From the NCBI RefSeq assembly GCF_004217495.1, contig NZ_SHLC01000001.1:2356001-2420000 (forward strand): a stretch of 64,000 bases of DNA. The letters run 5' to 3'. Below the pieces are notes generated by a model. The model was not told the DNA's origin and made no database searches. It saw only the letters and a program-made list of their open reading frames with translations. Shown here piece by piece: positions 1 to 9,068 of the stretch. A program made the translations under genes and the position numbers. Numbering within the stretch: the stretch's first letter is position 1; every line of letters starts with the position of its first letter. The stretch is from Microterricola gilva (GTDB lineage: Bacteria > Actinomycetota > Actinomycetes > Actinomycetales > Microbacteriaceae).

Positions 1-167
1 AGCAGGCCAGCTGCGCCGTGCAGGCGCTGAATGAGGACTTCACCGTCGTCGGTTGGAAGATCGTCGACATCCCGGCATCCGATCGCTACACCCGGGCCTT
101 CACGGAGACCCTGCGCACCTCGCTGCCCGCCAACACAGGCTTGATTTTCCGCTGCTGGCTCACCTAA
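1..167 (+). CDS. DUF4307 domain-containing protein (3' end only)
   Basis: This is the C-terminal end of a gene whose start lies before the window. The reading frame runs from base 3 to a TAA at 165-167. The 54 visible residues include VVGWKIVDIP and end in FRCWLT, matching the conserved end of small actinobacterial membrane proteins with a DUF4307 domain. These have one N-terminal membrane helix (not in view) and a short external domain of unknown role. Finding it just upstream of greA fits a gene order I know from related actinobacteria. Two cysteines are visible, one near the start of the fragment and one in the final CWLT. Confidence 0.7.
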   Translation, partial: QASCAVQALNEDFTVVGWKIVDIPASDRYTRAFTETLRTSLPANTGLIFRCWLT

Positions 168-178
168 TATGGGGGTTT

Positions 179-215
179 CGCCCCGGCTGACAGTCGGGGC
201 GTCGGCTTTATCACG
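179..215 (+). terminator. Possible terminator after the DUF4307 gene
   Basis: A 7-bp stem (CGCCCCG at 179-185 pairing with CGGGGCG at 195-201) with a 9-base loop sits 12 bases after the upstream stop. It is followed by GTCGGCTTTATC, a poor T-tract. It could end the DUF4307 transcript before greA. Confidence 0.4.
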
Positions 216-273
216 AGCAGTATCCACGGCGATGATGTGACCCAGTCCGCATCGCGCAATCCAAGGAGAAGCG

Positions 274-765
274 ATGGCACAGGACACGAGCGTCACCTGG
301 CTGACACAAGAGGCATTCGACCGGCTCAGCGCCGAGCTCGAGGCTCTCTCGACCACCGGCCGTGTGGAGATCGCCTCCAAGATTGAGTCAGCTCGCGAAG
401 AGGGCGACCTCAAGGAGAACAGCGGATACCACGCCGCCAAGGACGAGCAGGGCAAGCAGGAGGCCCGCATCCGTCAGCTCAAGGATCTGCTCAAGCGCGC
501 CGAGGTCGGCCACGCCCCGGAGAGCCAGGGCGTCGTCGAGACCGGAACCGTCATCACCGCTGTGATCGCCGGCGACGAGACCGTCTTCCTGATCGGCGAC
601 CGCGAGATCGCCGGCGACAGCGAGCTCGACGTGTACAGCCCGCAGAGCCCGCTCGGCGAGGCGATCCTCGGCATGAAGATCGGCGAGAGCGGCAGCTACA
701 CGGCCCCGAACGGCAAGCAGATCAGCGTGTCCATCAGCAACGTCGAGACGTGGGCAGGCCAGTAG
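274..765 (+). CDS. greA: Transcription elongation factor GreA
   Basis: GreA binds the secondary channel of RNA polymerase and stimulates cleavage of backtracked RNA, restarting stalled complexes. The 163-residue length is close to the usual 155-165. The N-terminal coiled coil (about residues 1-80) carries the acidic tip motif AREEGDLKENSGYHAAKDEQ, which positions the catalytic magnesium. The C-terminal FKBP-like domain includes the conserved SPLGEAILG stretch near residues 128-136. An AAGGAG ribosome binding site precedes the ATG by a few bases. The gene stands alone on the plus strand between a weak hairpin and a strong terminator, so it is probably monocistronic. Confidence 0.97.
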   Translation: MAQDTSVTWLTQEAFDRLSAELEALSTTGRVEIASKIESAREEGDLKENSGYHAAKDEQGKQEARIRQLKDLLKRAEVGHAPESQGVVETGTVITAVIAGDETVFLIGDREIAGDSELDVYSPQSPLGEAILGMKIGESGSYTAPNGKQISVSISNVETWAGQ

Positions 766-782
766 GCTCCACGCACAGCATA

Positions 783-822
783 CGGGCGGCATCCTTGCGG
801 ATGCCGCCCGTTCTGTTTCTGC
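783..822 (+). terminator. Intrinsic terminator downstream of greA
   Basis: A perfect 12-bp stem (CGGGCGGCATCC at 783-794, GGATGCCGCCCG at 799-810) with a TTGC loop is followed by TTCTGTTTCT. It lies between the convergent greA and ilvA genes and could serve both. Confidence 0.85.
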
Positions 823-877
823 ATGCCGTTCGCGGCATGTTCCGGATGCCGCAGCAAGCGGCGGCCGCGGCCGGCGC

Positions 878-2137
878 CTAGTTGCGGCGCTTGTCGAGCT
901 TGGGCTCGTAGCCTTGGGCACGCAGCGCCGCGATGACCTCTTCGACGTGGGTGGGCCCGCGGGTCTCCACGGTGATGTCGAGCTCGACCTCGGTGATCTG
1001 CAGATCGGGGCCGTGCTGGGTGTGCAGCACCTCGATCACATTCGCCTTCACGTCCGCGAGGATGGCGGCGACACGGGCGAGCTCGCCCGGCCGGTCCATC
1101 AGCATCACGCGCATGGTGAGGTAGCGGTCGGATGCCGCGAGGCCGTGGCTGATCACGCGCTGCATGAGCAGCGGGTCGATGTTGCCACCGGAGAGGATCG
1201 CGACCGTCGTGCCCGTGCCCTGGACCTTGCCGGCGAGGATCGCCGCGACCGAGACGGCACCGGCCGGCTCGACAACGAGCTTCGCGCGTTCCATCAGCAC
1301 GAGGAGTGCGCGGGCGGCGTCGTCCTCGCTCACCGTGACGATCTCGTCGACGGCATCCCGGATCATGGCGTAGTTGAGCTCGCCCGGCCGGTACACGGCG
1401 ATGCCGTCGGCGATCGTGGGCTTCACCGGAATGTTGATCGGGGCCCCGGCATCGAGTGAGGCGATGTAGGAGGCGGCGTTCTCGGCCTGGACGCCGATGA
1501 CCCGCACCGACCGTCCACCGGCCGCCGCGTGCTGCTTGAAGGCGCTGGCCACACCGGAGATGAGCCCGCCGCCGCCGATCGGCACGATGACGGTGTCGAT
1601 ATCCGGAACCTGTTCGAGCAGCTCGAGGGCGATCGTGCCCTGCCCGGCGACGACATCGGGGTGGTCGAACGGCGGGATGAAGATCGCCCCGGTCTCCTCC
1701 GCGAACGCGGCGGCGGCGGCGAGGGTCTCGCTGATGATCGCCCCGGAGAGCACGACGTCGGCGCCGTAGTCACGCGTGGCCTCGAGCTTGGGCAGCGGAA
1801 CGTTCGTCGGCATGAAGATCGTTGCCGCGATGCCGAGCTCCCGTGCGCCCAACGCGACACCCTGCGCGTGGTTGCCGGCGGATGCCGCGACGACGCCGTG
1901 GCTGCGCTCCTCGGCGCTCAACGCCGACAGGCGGTTGAACGCCCCGCGGATCTTGTACGAGCCCGTGCGCTGCAGGTTCTCGCACTTGAGCAGCACCGGC
2001 GAGCCGATGATGTCCGAGAGGAACCGGGAGGTCTCGATCGGCGTAATCTGCGCGACGGCGGCGACCGTCGTTCGCGCCGCCTGCATCTCGGCCAGCTTCG
2101 GCCCGATCAGGGTGGGGGTGGATGGCGTGTCAGTCAT
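878..2137 (-). CDS. ilvA: Threonine ammonia-lyase (threonine dehydratase)
   Basis: This PLP enzyme converts threonine to 2-oxobutanoate and ammonia, the first step toward isoleucine. The 419-residue protein has a fold-type II catalytic domain with the PLP lysine in GSYKIRGAF (Lys62) and the phosphate-binding loop PIGGGGLISG near residue 190. An ACT-like regulatory domain fills about residues 335-415. The single short ACT region matches the type common in actinobacteria rather than the longer two-ACT form of E. coli. Start is ATG. It appears to be a single-gene unit that shares its terminator region with greA. A catabolic or serine-acting role is possible, but the family assignment is firm. 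Confidence 0.93.
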   Translation of the reverse strand: MTDTPSTPTLIGPKLAEMQAARTTVAAVAQITPIETSRFLSDIIGSPVLLKCENLQRTGSYKIRGAFNRLSALSAEERSHGVVAASAGNHAQGVALGARELGIAATIFMPTNVPLPKLEATRDYGADVVLSGAIISETLAAAAAFAEETGAIFIPPFDHPDVVAGQGTIALELLEQVPDIDTVIVPIGGGGLISGVASAFKQHAAAGGRSVRVIGVQAENAASYIASLDAGAPINIPVKPTIADGIAVYRPGELNYAMIRDAVDEIVTVSEDDAARALLVLMERAKLVVEPAGAVSVAAILAGKVQGTGTTVAILSGGNIDPLLMQRVISHGLAASDRYLTMRVMLMDRPGELARVAAILADVKANVIEVLHTQHGPDLQITEVELDITVETRGPTHVEEVIAALRAQGYEPKLDKRRN

Positions 2138-2264
2138 GGCGTCGATTCTCTAACGTGCGATGCGGAAGTGAGTTGTGCCTGACCTGCGGCGGGCCTGTGG
2201 TGGTGGCCCGCTGAGTCGGCGATGACGGATGCCGCTGTGGCGGTTCCCGCGGTGTCGAATGCGA

Positions 2265-3548
2265 TCAGGGGCTGCTCGGGGACGGCGCGACCGCGGCATC
2301 CGTCCGGTAGCCGGGTCGTGCCTGGGGGACGGTGCTCCACAGCGGCGAACCCTGCGGCGGCAGCGGCGGCGCCGGTGTGTGCTTCCACACGCCACTGGAG
2401 ATGTAGTGGACCATGACGTTGAGCACTGCGGCGACGGGAACGGCAAAGAGTGCGCCGGGGATTCCGGCCAACATGGAGCCGGCGGCAACGACGAGCACAA
2501 CGGCGAGCGGGTGCACCTTGACGGCGGTACCCATGATGAGCGGCTGCAGCACATGACCCTCGATCTGCTGCACCAGTAGGACGACGCCGAGCATGGCGAG
2601 CGCGATGGGCCACCCGTTGTAGACGAGCGCGATCGCCACCGCGACCGCTCCGGTTGCCACGGCACCGACGATCGGGATGAAGGAACCGAGAAAGACGAGC
2701 ACGGCGATCGGGATCGCCAGAGGCACCTGCAACAGGGCCGCGCCGAGGCCGATGCCCACGGCATCGATCGAGGCGACGAGGATCTGTACCTTGACGAAGT
2801 TGCCGAGGGTGGCCCATCCGACCTTGCCTGCGCCGTCGACGGCCGCACGTGCACGACGCGGGAAGATGCGCACCACCCAGCCCCAGATGCCCTTGCCATC
2901 GATCAGCATGAAGAGCGTTGCAAAGAGGGTGATCAGCATCCCGGCGAGAAAGTGGCCGAGGGAGGAGCCGAAGCTCAGTGCGCCGCTGATGAAGATCTGG
3001 CTGTCCTGCTGGATCGCATCAAGCAGCTGCTGCAGGTATCCGTTGATCTGCGTCTCGGTGAGCTGGAGTGGCGAGTTGAGCAGGGCCTCTTTGATCGATT
3101 CGAACGATTCGACGGCGCGCTCGCTGAGCGCACTCGAGTTGCGGGCGATCTGCGTGATGACGAGCACCAGGAGCCCAGAGACGACGGCCAACATGCCGAG
3201 CATCGCCACGGCGATGGAGAGGCCACGCGGCCACTTGTGCTTCACCAGGAATGAGACGAGCGGGACCAGCAGCGCGGAGAGCAACACCGCGACGAGCACG
3301 GGGATCACGATCAGCCGCAGCTGGACGACGAGGAAGATGGCAACCGCGATGAGCGCGCCGATCAGAAGCAGGCGCCACGACCAGGCCGCCCCGAGACGAA
3401 TCCCGTGCGGCAGCGACTCCGCGAGCTCTTGCTCGCTCTGCGTCAGCCGCACATCACTCCCCAACGTGCTCCTCGGCGTCGTTGCCCGTTCCGCGGCACG
3501 CCACGGAAACCAACGTCCACCCTTGCGCTTACCCGTTGATTCGGTCAC
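2265..3548 (-). CDS. AI-2E family transporter (PF01594-type membrane protein)
   Basis: This is a polytopic membrane protein of 427 residues with about eight hydrophobic helices. The typical pattern is a cluster of N-terminal helices, a soluble extracytoplasmic stretch (about residues 150-210) and a conserved C-terminal half containing FIPIVGA and LQPLIMG. Family members include the E. coli exporter of autoinducer-2 (TqsA), but many act on other substrates, including sodium, so the substrate here is unknown. Start is GTG. It begins only about 10 bases after the ABC ATPase stop and may be the last gene of that operon. The N- and C-terminal tails are basic or proline-rich and poorly conserved. 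Confidence 0.88.
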   Translation of the reverse strand: MTESTGKRKGGRWFPWRAAERATTPRSTLGSDVRLTQSEQELAESLPHGIRLGAAWSWRLLLIGALIAVAIFLVVQLRLIVIPVLVAVLLSALLVPLVSFLVKHKWPRGLSIAVAMLGMLAVVSGLLVLVITQIARNSSALSERAVESFESIKEALLNSPLQLTETQINGYLQQLLDAIQQDSQIFISGALSFGSSLGHFLAGMLITLFATLFMLIDGKGIWGWVVRIFPRRARAAVDGAGKVGWATLGNFVKVQILVASIDAVGIGLGAALLQVPLAIPIAVLVFLGSFIPIVGAVATGAVAVAIALVYNGWPIALAMLGVVLLVQQIEGHVLQPLIMGTAVKVHPLAVVLVVAAGSMLAGIPGALFAVPVAAVLNVMVHYISSGVWKHTPAPPLPPQGSPLWSTVPQARPGYRTDAAVAPSPSSP

Positions 3549-3557
3549 CCGCCCAGT

Positions 3558-4619
3558 CTATGGCCGCGTATATGCCGTCGCGGTAGTAGAGGCACTCGCG
3601 ACCGGCTGCCCTGACCACTCCAGGAACAGCCGCTCCCCCGGCTGCGGGCTCTGTCCCACCGGATGCTGCACACTCAGCACGGCACCGTCCGCGAGGCGCA
3701 CGCTGGTGCGTCGGATTGAACCCAGGAAGCTGGAGGCCACCACCTCGGCCGGGATCCCCTCCACAGCGAAGCGGATGTCCTCTGGGCGCAGCAAGACCTC
3801 GATGGCGCCGTCGTGCTCGCCGGGGTCGAGGAGCGGCAGCGACCGCCCGTAGACCTCGACGAAGCCGTGGCCGGCGATACCAGGCACCCGGTTGCTCTGG
3901 CCGACGAAGCCGGCGACGAACGCGGTGCTCGGCCTCGTGTAGAGCTGCTCCGGTGTGCCGATCTGCTCGATGTCGCCCGCGTTCATCACGGCGATACGGT
4001 CGGAGATGGCGAGCGCCTCTTCCTGGTCGTGCGTGACGAACACCGTGGTGATGCCGAGGCGCAGCTGGATCCGACGGATCTCCTCGCGCAACTGCTCGCG
4101 CACCTTCGCATCCAGCGCCGAGAGCGGTTCGTCCAGCAACAGCACCCGCGGCTCGGTCACGAGAGCTCTCGCCAGGGCGACGCGCTGCTGCTGCCCGCCC
4201 GAGAGCTGGTGCGGGTAACGGTCGGCCAGTGCTCCGAGTCCCACGAGATCGAGCATCTCCCGCGCGCGGCTCTCGGACTCACGGCCCGGCACCCTCCGCA
4301 TCGAGAGCCCGAACATCACGTTGTTCACCGCGCTCAGGTGGGGGAACAACGAGTACGACTGGAACACCATGCCGATGTCGCGCTTGTTCGTCGGCACGCG
4401 CGAGACGTCGCTGCCGTTGATCAGGACGGCGCCTCCGCTGGCATCCTCGAGCCCGGCCAGCACCCGCAGCGCCGTCGTCTTGCCGCAACCGGATGGGCCG
4501 AGCAGCGAGACGAACTCGCCCGCGCCGATGTCGAGGTTCAGGCCGTGCAGCACCCGCTGTGCCCCGTAGTCCTTCACGACCTCCGCGAATTCGACGGTGC
4601 TGCTCTGTCGGAGTGTCAT
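3558..4619 (-). CDS. ABC transporter ATP-binding protein (Fe3+/polyamine/phosphonate class)
   Basis: This is the ATPase of the importer encoded at 3558-7529. The 353 residues include Walker A GPSGCGKTT (residues 41-49), the signature LSGGQQQRVALARAL, Walker B VLLLDEPLSALDA and the H-loop FVTHDQEEA. A C-terminal TOBE-like region (about 270-345) is typical of the importers for polyamines, ferric iron, sulfate and 2-aminoethylphosphonate. Its ATG overlaps the stop of the preceding permease (ATGA), so translation is probably coupled. The substrate cannot be fixed from sequence alone. Confidence 0.93.
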   Translation of the reverse strand: MTLRQSSTVEFAEVVKDYGAQRVLHGLNLDIGAGEFVSLLGPSGCGKTTALRVLAGLEDASGGAVLINGSDVSRVPTNKRDIGMVFQSYSLFPHLSAVNNVMFGLSMRRVPGRESESRAREMLDLVGLGALADRYPHQLSGGQQQRVALARALVTEPRVLLLDEPLSALDAKVREQLREEIRRIQLRLGITTVFVTHDQEEALAISDRIAVMNAGDIEQIGTPEQLYTRPSTAFVAGFVGQSNRVPGIAGHGFVEVYGRSLPLLDPGEHDGAIEVLLRPEDIRFAVEGIPAEVVASSFLGSIRRTSVRLADGAVLSVQHPVGQSPQPGERLFLEWSGQPVASASTTATAYTRP

Positions 4620-5449
4620 TGATGTCCTCTTCTTGAACGGATGCCGCGCCGAGCGACCGCGCCGCGATCGATCACGAGCAGGAGCACGAATGCGAAGGCC
4701 AGGGCGAGCAGGGAGAGGATCACCGCCACGTACGGGTCTTGCTTGTTCACGACGACGAGCGCCGTCTGCAGGTTCTGCCGGTTCAGCAGCGAAGCGATCG
4801 TGAACTCGCCGAGCACGACGGCCACCGAGAGCAGGCAGGCCGCGAGGATGCCGGTGCGGAGGTTGGGGCCGAGCACGCGCAGCAGCACGGTGCCCCAGCC
4901 GGCACCGAGCGACCGGGCGGCCTCGGCGAGCGTGCCGACGTCGACGGCGTCGATGCTGGCCTGGATCGCCCGGTAGGCGTAGGGCAGCACGGTGACCCCG
5001 TATGCCAGAGAGAGCGGCCAGATGCCGGTGCCGATGGTGCGGCCGATGACGAGATACACCGGCGCCAGGCCGACCACGAGAACGATCGCCGGGATCGACA
5101 GCGGCAGCAGGCAGAGGAATTCGAATGGCCGGCGGAGCTTCGGAAAGCGCAGGGCAATGAGCACCATGGTCGGCGTCAACAGCAGCAGCACGATCGCGAC
5201 CGTGCCGACGCTGAGCACGAGCGAATTGCCGAGGCCGACCCAGATAGGCGCGTAGCTCCTCGCGTTCTGCGGGTCGAACAGCGCGAGCCAGTGTTCCACG
5301 CTGTGTCCACCGTCAGCGGCGCGCAGCGTGAATTCGAGCATGGAGATGATCGGGATCGCGAAGATGAGGCCGATCACTGCGAGGATGACGCGGCCGCCGA
5401 GCGGGCTGGGCGCGAGCGTCGCGGCGCGCTGGCGCACGGGCAGGCTCAC
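4616..5449 (-). CDS. ABC transporter permease (second subunit)
   Basis: This is a membrane subunit of the importer, 277 residues with about six helices. The EAA loop EAARSLGAGWGTVLLRV near residues 175-191 contacts the ATPase. I place the start at the GTG giving VSLPVRQRAA because it overlaps the upstream permease stop (GTGA) and gives the usual length. The open frame continues upstream, but that part is out-of-frame translation of the first permease. It forms the channel with the first permease and feeds substrate from the lipoprotein encoded at 6405-7529. Confidence 0.9.
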   Translation of the reverse strand: MSLPVRQRAATLAPSPLGGRVILAVIGLIFAIPIISMLEFTLRAADGGHSVEHWLALFDPQNARSYAPIWVGLGNSLVLSVGTVAIVLLLLTPTMVLIALRFPKLRRPFEFLCLLPLSIPAIVLVVGLAPVYLVIGRTIGTGIWPLSLAYGVTVLPYAYRAIQASIDAVDVGTLAEAARSLGAGWGTVLLRVLGPNLRTGILAACLLSVAVVLGEFTIASLLNRQNLQTALVVVNKQDPYVAVILSLLALAFAFVLLLVIDRGAVARRGIRSRRGHQ

Positions 5450-6390
5450 TTCTGCCACCTGGCTGCTGTGCCCTGCACGACGGCGTAGCCCCACATCACG
5501 AGCGCCATCACCACGATCATGCCGAGGGCGAGCGCCCCGGCCAGATTCTCGCGGCCGAGCAGCGTCTCGCTCGTGAGCGCGGTGCGGATCTGCAACGGCA
5601 CGATCTGGGAGCCCTGGCTTGCCAGTGCGGCCGCCGTGGCATAGGACGAGAAGCCGTTGGCGAAGAGCAGCAGGAAGCTGGCCAGGAACGAGGGGGCGAG
5701 CACGGGCATCGCCACCCGGCGCCAGAATGCACCGCGCGTGCCGCCGAGGGTCAGGGTGGCCTCCAGCCAGTGCGCCTTGAGCGCGGTGAGGGCGGGCAGG
5801 AAGGTGATGACCATCAGCGGCACCTGAAAGTAGATGTATGGCAGCACGAGCCCCGGCAGCCCATAGATCCATGCGCCATCCGCGAAGATGTCGATGCCCC
5901 AGACGTCGCGCAGCCAGACGGTGACGACGCCTTGCAGGCCGATCGTCGCGATGAAGGCGAAGGCGAGCATCACGCCGCCGAACTGGGCGAGCACCCCGCT
6001 GATGGCCGCGACCGTCGCACGCACGGCACCCTCGGCTCGGAACGCGAGCAACGCGTAGCAGAGCACGGCGCCGACGATCGCCCCGATGACCGCGGTGAGC
6101 AGCGAGAGTCCGATCGAGTTGACGAAGGTGGCGACGATGACCGGGTCGGCCAGCGCCGCGACGTTGTCGAGGGTGAAGCCGCCGTCAGCCCCGACGAAAC
6201 CACTGCCGACGGCGAGCAGCGTCGGGACCGCGAGGAACACCAGCACGTAGGCGGCGAACGGCGTCAGGCCCAGGACGTCGAGCCGGAGCCGGCGCGGCGC
6301 GCGAGCGCCGGGCTCCGACGGAGGCGCGGCGCGCCGCCGGGCCGGACCGCTGTGGTCCGCCCCGGCGGGCGCCGTTGTGAGTAGTGCCAT
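5446..6390 (-). CDS. ABC transporter permease (first subunit)
   Basis: This is the other membrane subunit of the importer, 314 residues starting at ATG (MALLTTAPAG). A basic, proline-rich cytoplasmic lead of about 50 residues precedes six predicted helices. The EAA loop is EATLTLGGTRGAFWRRVAMP near residues 226-245. The open frame extends upstream without homology, and the chosen start lies 14 bases after the stop of the binding-protein gene. Together with the second permease it makes a heterodimeric channel, as in ferric iron and spermidine importers. Confidence 0.9.
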   Translation of the reverse strand: MALLTTAPAGADHSGPARRRAAPPSEPGARAPRRLRLDVLGLTPFAAYVLVFLAVPTLLAVGSGFVGADGGFTLDNVAALADPVIVATFVNSIGLSLLTAVIGAIVGAVLCYALLAFRAEGAVRATVAAISGVLAQFGGVMLAFAFIATIGLQGVVTVWLRDVWGIDIFADGAWIYGLPGLVLPYIYFQVPLMVITFLPALTALKAHWLEATLTLGGTRGAFWRRVAMPVLAPSFLASFLLLFANGFSSYATAAALASQGSQIVPLQIRTALTSETLLGRENLAGALALGMIVVMALVMWGYAVVQGTAARWQK

Positions 6391-6404
6391 GGGGTGCCAG
6401 CGCG

Positions 6405-7529
6405 TCAGTTGACGGCTGCCGCCCACTTCTCGCCGAGCAGCTCGCCTGCGGCCGTGCTCTGCTCCTCGCTCGGAACGACGGTGTCTTCCGGGGCGTCGGG
6501 CAGAGCAGCGAAGAGCTTCTCGTCGATCGTTCCGGCCTCGGCCATCGCCTCGGCGCGCACCGGGCGCGCTCCGCCGGCGAGCCAGAGGTTCTGACCCTCG
6601 TCGCTGTAGAGGAACTCCTGCCACAGACGGGCGGCGGCCGGGTTCGGCGCGTCCTTGTTGATCGCCTGGTTGTAGTAGCCGGCGTATCCGGTTCCGGGAA
6701 GGATCGTCACCTTCCAGTTCTTGTTGTCGGCCTGGTGCGCGGCGTTGAGGTAGTCCCAGTCGAAGACGACGGGCGTCTCACCGGATGCCACGGTCGCGGT
6801 GGTCACGTCGAGCTTCAGCATGTTGCCCGCGGCGTTGAGTTCGCCGAAGAAGTCGATGCCGGGCTGGAAGTCATCGAGCGTTCCGTCGTTCTGCACGGTG
6901 GCGAGTCCGACCGCCGCGAAGGCCGCACCGGCCTGCGTCGGGTCACCGTTGATGGCGACCGCGCCCTTGTAGTCGGCGCCGAGCAGGTCCTCGATGGCGG
7001 CGGGGGCCTCGTACTTCGAGGAGTCGTAGCCGATTGACATGTATCCGCCGTAGTCACCGACGAACAGGCCGGACGCCTCCTTGAGCGCGTCGGGGATGTC
7101 GTCCCAGGTGGCGACCTGGTAGGGCGCGAACTGCTCGGTGTTCTGCAGGGCGACGGTGAGGCCGAGGTCGAAGACGTCGGGGGCCGTGTCGAGTCCGGCG
7201 TTGGTCTTGGCCGCCTGGATCTCCTCGGCGCTCGAGACGTCCGGCGACTGCTCGGTGATCGTGATCTCGGGGTACTTGGCGCTGAAGGCGTCGAGCACCG
7301 CACCGTAGTTGGCCCAGTCCCGCGGAAGGGCGATGACGTTGAGGGCGCCCTCCGCCTTCGCCGCGGCCTCGAGCTCCGCGAGCGTGCCGAAGGCGGCAAG
7401 GCTGGTCGCCGTGGCGGCGTCCGCTCCGCCTGCGGCCGGTGTGCTGCTCTCGCCCGCACACGCGGTGAGGGCCATGGTCAGTGCGGCAGCGGTTGCGATG
7501 CCCGCGACCAGAGTGCGCTTGGTAAACAC
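6405..7529 (-). CDS. ABC transporter substrate-binding lipoprotein
   Basis: This is the extracellular solute-binding component of the importer, 374 residues, first gene of the operon. The N terminus is a lipoprotein signal: basic MFTKR, a hydrophobic core and the lipobox LTAC with Cys24 as the lipidated residue. The mature part resembles the periplasmic-binding class that includes ferric iron, polyamine and 2-aminoethylphosphonate binders. Conserved features are an early ALPRDWANYG stretch and a late FDWDYLNA segment. Start is GTG with GGAGG four bases upstream. I see no decisive ligand residues, so the substrate is left open. Confidence 0.9.
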   Translation of the reverse strand: MFTKRTLVAGIATAAALTMALTACAGESSTPAAGGADAATATSLAAFGTLAELEAAAKAEGALNVIALPRDWANYGAVLDAFSAKYPEITITEQSPDVSSAEEIQAAKTNAGLDTAPDVFDLGLTVALQNTEQFAPYQVATWDDIPDALKEASGLFVGDYGGYMSIGYDSSKYEAPAAIEDLLGADYKGAVAINGDPTQAGAAFAAVGLATVQNDGTLDDFQPGIDFFGELNAAGNMLKLDVTTATVASGETPVVFDWDYLNAAHQADNKNWKVTILPGTGYAGYYNQAINKDAPNPAAARLWQEFLYSDEGQNLWLAGGARPVRAEAMAEAGTIDEKLFAALPDAPEDTVVPSEEQSTAAGELLGEKWAAAVN

Positions 7530-7733
7530 GTATCCTCCGTTGGGCCGTGTCGGCCGCCCCTGCTGTGCGGGGCGTCTGGAACCTTCACGAGCCTCTGCGA
7601 CAGTAGGGAACGCGCGTGTCCGCCGACCGCCGCGTTGGTGAATGGGCGGTGAAGCTGCGGTGTGCGATTTGGTTCGGCGCGCGCCTGGAGCCGATCAGCG
7701 CGGCTGTCGGTGGACGGCTGTATCGTCGTGTCG

Positions 7734-8930
7734 ATGGTAGATACAGTCTCAGCGGCATCCGCTCGCCGCATCGCTCTGGCCGCCCAGGGCTTCGCCCGCC
7801 CGCGCCCGGCCACCGTCGGCACCCGGCAGCTGAACGCCCTGATCGAGCGGGTCGGACTGCTGCAGCTCGACTCGGTGAACGTCTTCGAACGCTCTCACTA
7901 CCTGCCCGTCTTCGCCAGGCTCGGCCACTACGACAAGGCGTCGCTCGACGCCCTGACCTTCGCCCGCCGCGGCCGCTACGTCGAGTATTGGGCGCACGAG
8001 GCGGCGGTGATCCCCGTGGAGACGTGGCCGCTGCTCCGCTGGCGCATGGAGGCGTACCGGCAGAAGCACGCGGGTGACCTCGGCGCCTGGGCGCACGGCA
8101 ACCGCTCGATGATCGACTGGCTCAAGGCCGAGCTCGCCGAGAAGGGGCCGATGCCGGCGAGCGCGATCGAGCACGACGCCAACAAGCGCTCCGGACCGTG
8201 GTGGGGCTGGTCGGACGTGAAGATCGGCCTCGAGGTGCTGTTCCGCTGGGGCGAGCTCGTCTCGGCCGGGCGCACCCGCTTCGAGCGCAGCTACGCGCTG
8301 CCTGAGCAGGTGCTTCCGGATGCCGTCATCCACAGCCACGTCTCCAGAGACGACGCGCAGCGCGAGCTCGTGCGGCACGCGGCCGAGGCCCACGGCATCG
8401 GCACGGCCGGCGACTTCGCCGACTACTTCCGGATGGGCCGAGCCGATACGCTCGCGGCGGTGCACGCGCTCGCCGAGGAGGGCGTGCTGCTGCCCGTCAC
8501 CGTGCCCGGCTGGAAGCAGCAGGCCTGGCTGCACCGGGACGCCCAGAAGCCGCGGCGCATCGAGACCGGCGCCCTGCTCTCCCCCTTCGACCCGGTGGTC
8601 TGGGACAGGAAGCGGGCGGAGCGGCTGTTCGACTTCCACTATCGCATCGAGATCTACACCCCGGCGCCGAAGCGCGTCTTCGGCTACTACTCGCTGCCGA
8701 TCCTCATCGACGACAGCGTCGTCGGCCGCATCGACTTGAAGAATGACCGCAAGGCCGGCGTTCTGCGGGTGCAGTCGGCCTGGCACGAGGCCGGTGTCGG
8801 GCCGGAGATCGCGGAGCGCGTCGCCCCGCTGGTGCGCTCGGCCGCCGCCTGGCAGGGGCTCGACGACATCACGGTGAACGACTGGGGCACGCTGGCCGCC
8901 CCGCTCGCCGCCGAGCTCGCCCGCGCCTAG
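7734..8930 (+). CDS. YcaQ/AlkX-like DNA glycosylase (winged helix DNA-binding domain protein)
   Basis: This 398-residue protein belongs to the HTH_42 family, whose studied members (E. coli YcaQ/AlkX, Streptomyces AlkZ) unhook DNA interstrand crosslinks and excise bulky alkylated bases. The catalytic QxD motif is visible as LLQLDSVNV near residues 39-47, followed by the family-typical ERSHYLPVFARLG. Further hallmarks are EYWAHEAAVIP and the late SPFDPVVWDR. I start at the ATG of MVDTVSAASA; the upstream extension looks random. The QLD form places it with the broad-specificity YcaQ class rather than the QxQ AlkZ class, an inference from the motif. Confidence 0.88.
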   Translation: MVDTVSAASARRIALAAQGFARPRPATVGTRQLNALIERVGLLQLDSVNVFERSHYLPVFARLGHYDKASLDALTFARRGRYVEYWAHEAAVIPVETWPLLRWRMEAYRQKHAGDLGAWAHGNRSMIDWLKAELAEKGPMPASAIEHDANKRSGPWWGWSDVKIGLEVLFRWGELVSAGRTRFERSYALPEQVLPDAVIHSHVSRDDAQRELVRHAAEAHGIGTAGDFADYFRMGRADTLAAVHALAEEGVLLPVTVPGWKQQAWLHRDAQKPRRIETGALLSPFDPVVWDRKRAERLFDFHYRIEIYTPAPKRVFGYYSLPILIDDSVVGRIDLKNDRKAGVLRVQSAWHEAGVGPEIAERVAPLVRSAAAWQGLDDITVNDWGTLAAPLAAELARA

Positions 8931-8980
8931 CCAGCTAGGGCCCCCAGCGGCCACCGCTCTTGCCAGCGGCATCCGCTTAT

Positions 8981-9045
8981 AAGGACTTAGTGCGGTTGCA
9001 AGGACGCTCCGGTCGAGAATGTCCTTGCAACCGCACTTTGTCCTT
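8981..9045. repeat. 25-bp inverted repeat between convergent genes
   Basis: Arms at 8981-9005 and 9021-9045 are complementary over 25 bp with two central mismatches, separated by 15 bases. Each arm starts and ends with AAGGAC (or its complement), so a short direct repeat is nested inside. It lies between the convergent glycosylase and htpX genes and probably acts as a two-way terminator, although there is no clear T-run. Confidence 0.75.
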
Positions 9046-9068
9046 ACTGCGCGACGACGGAGTGAGAG

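Noticed and set aside
388-921. Long open frames opposite or offset to real genes (for example opposite greA, ilvA and mfd)
   Set aside because: High GC content leaves long stop-free shadow frames; these have Arg/Ala/Pro-rich, unstructured translations and overlap confident genes.
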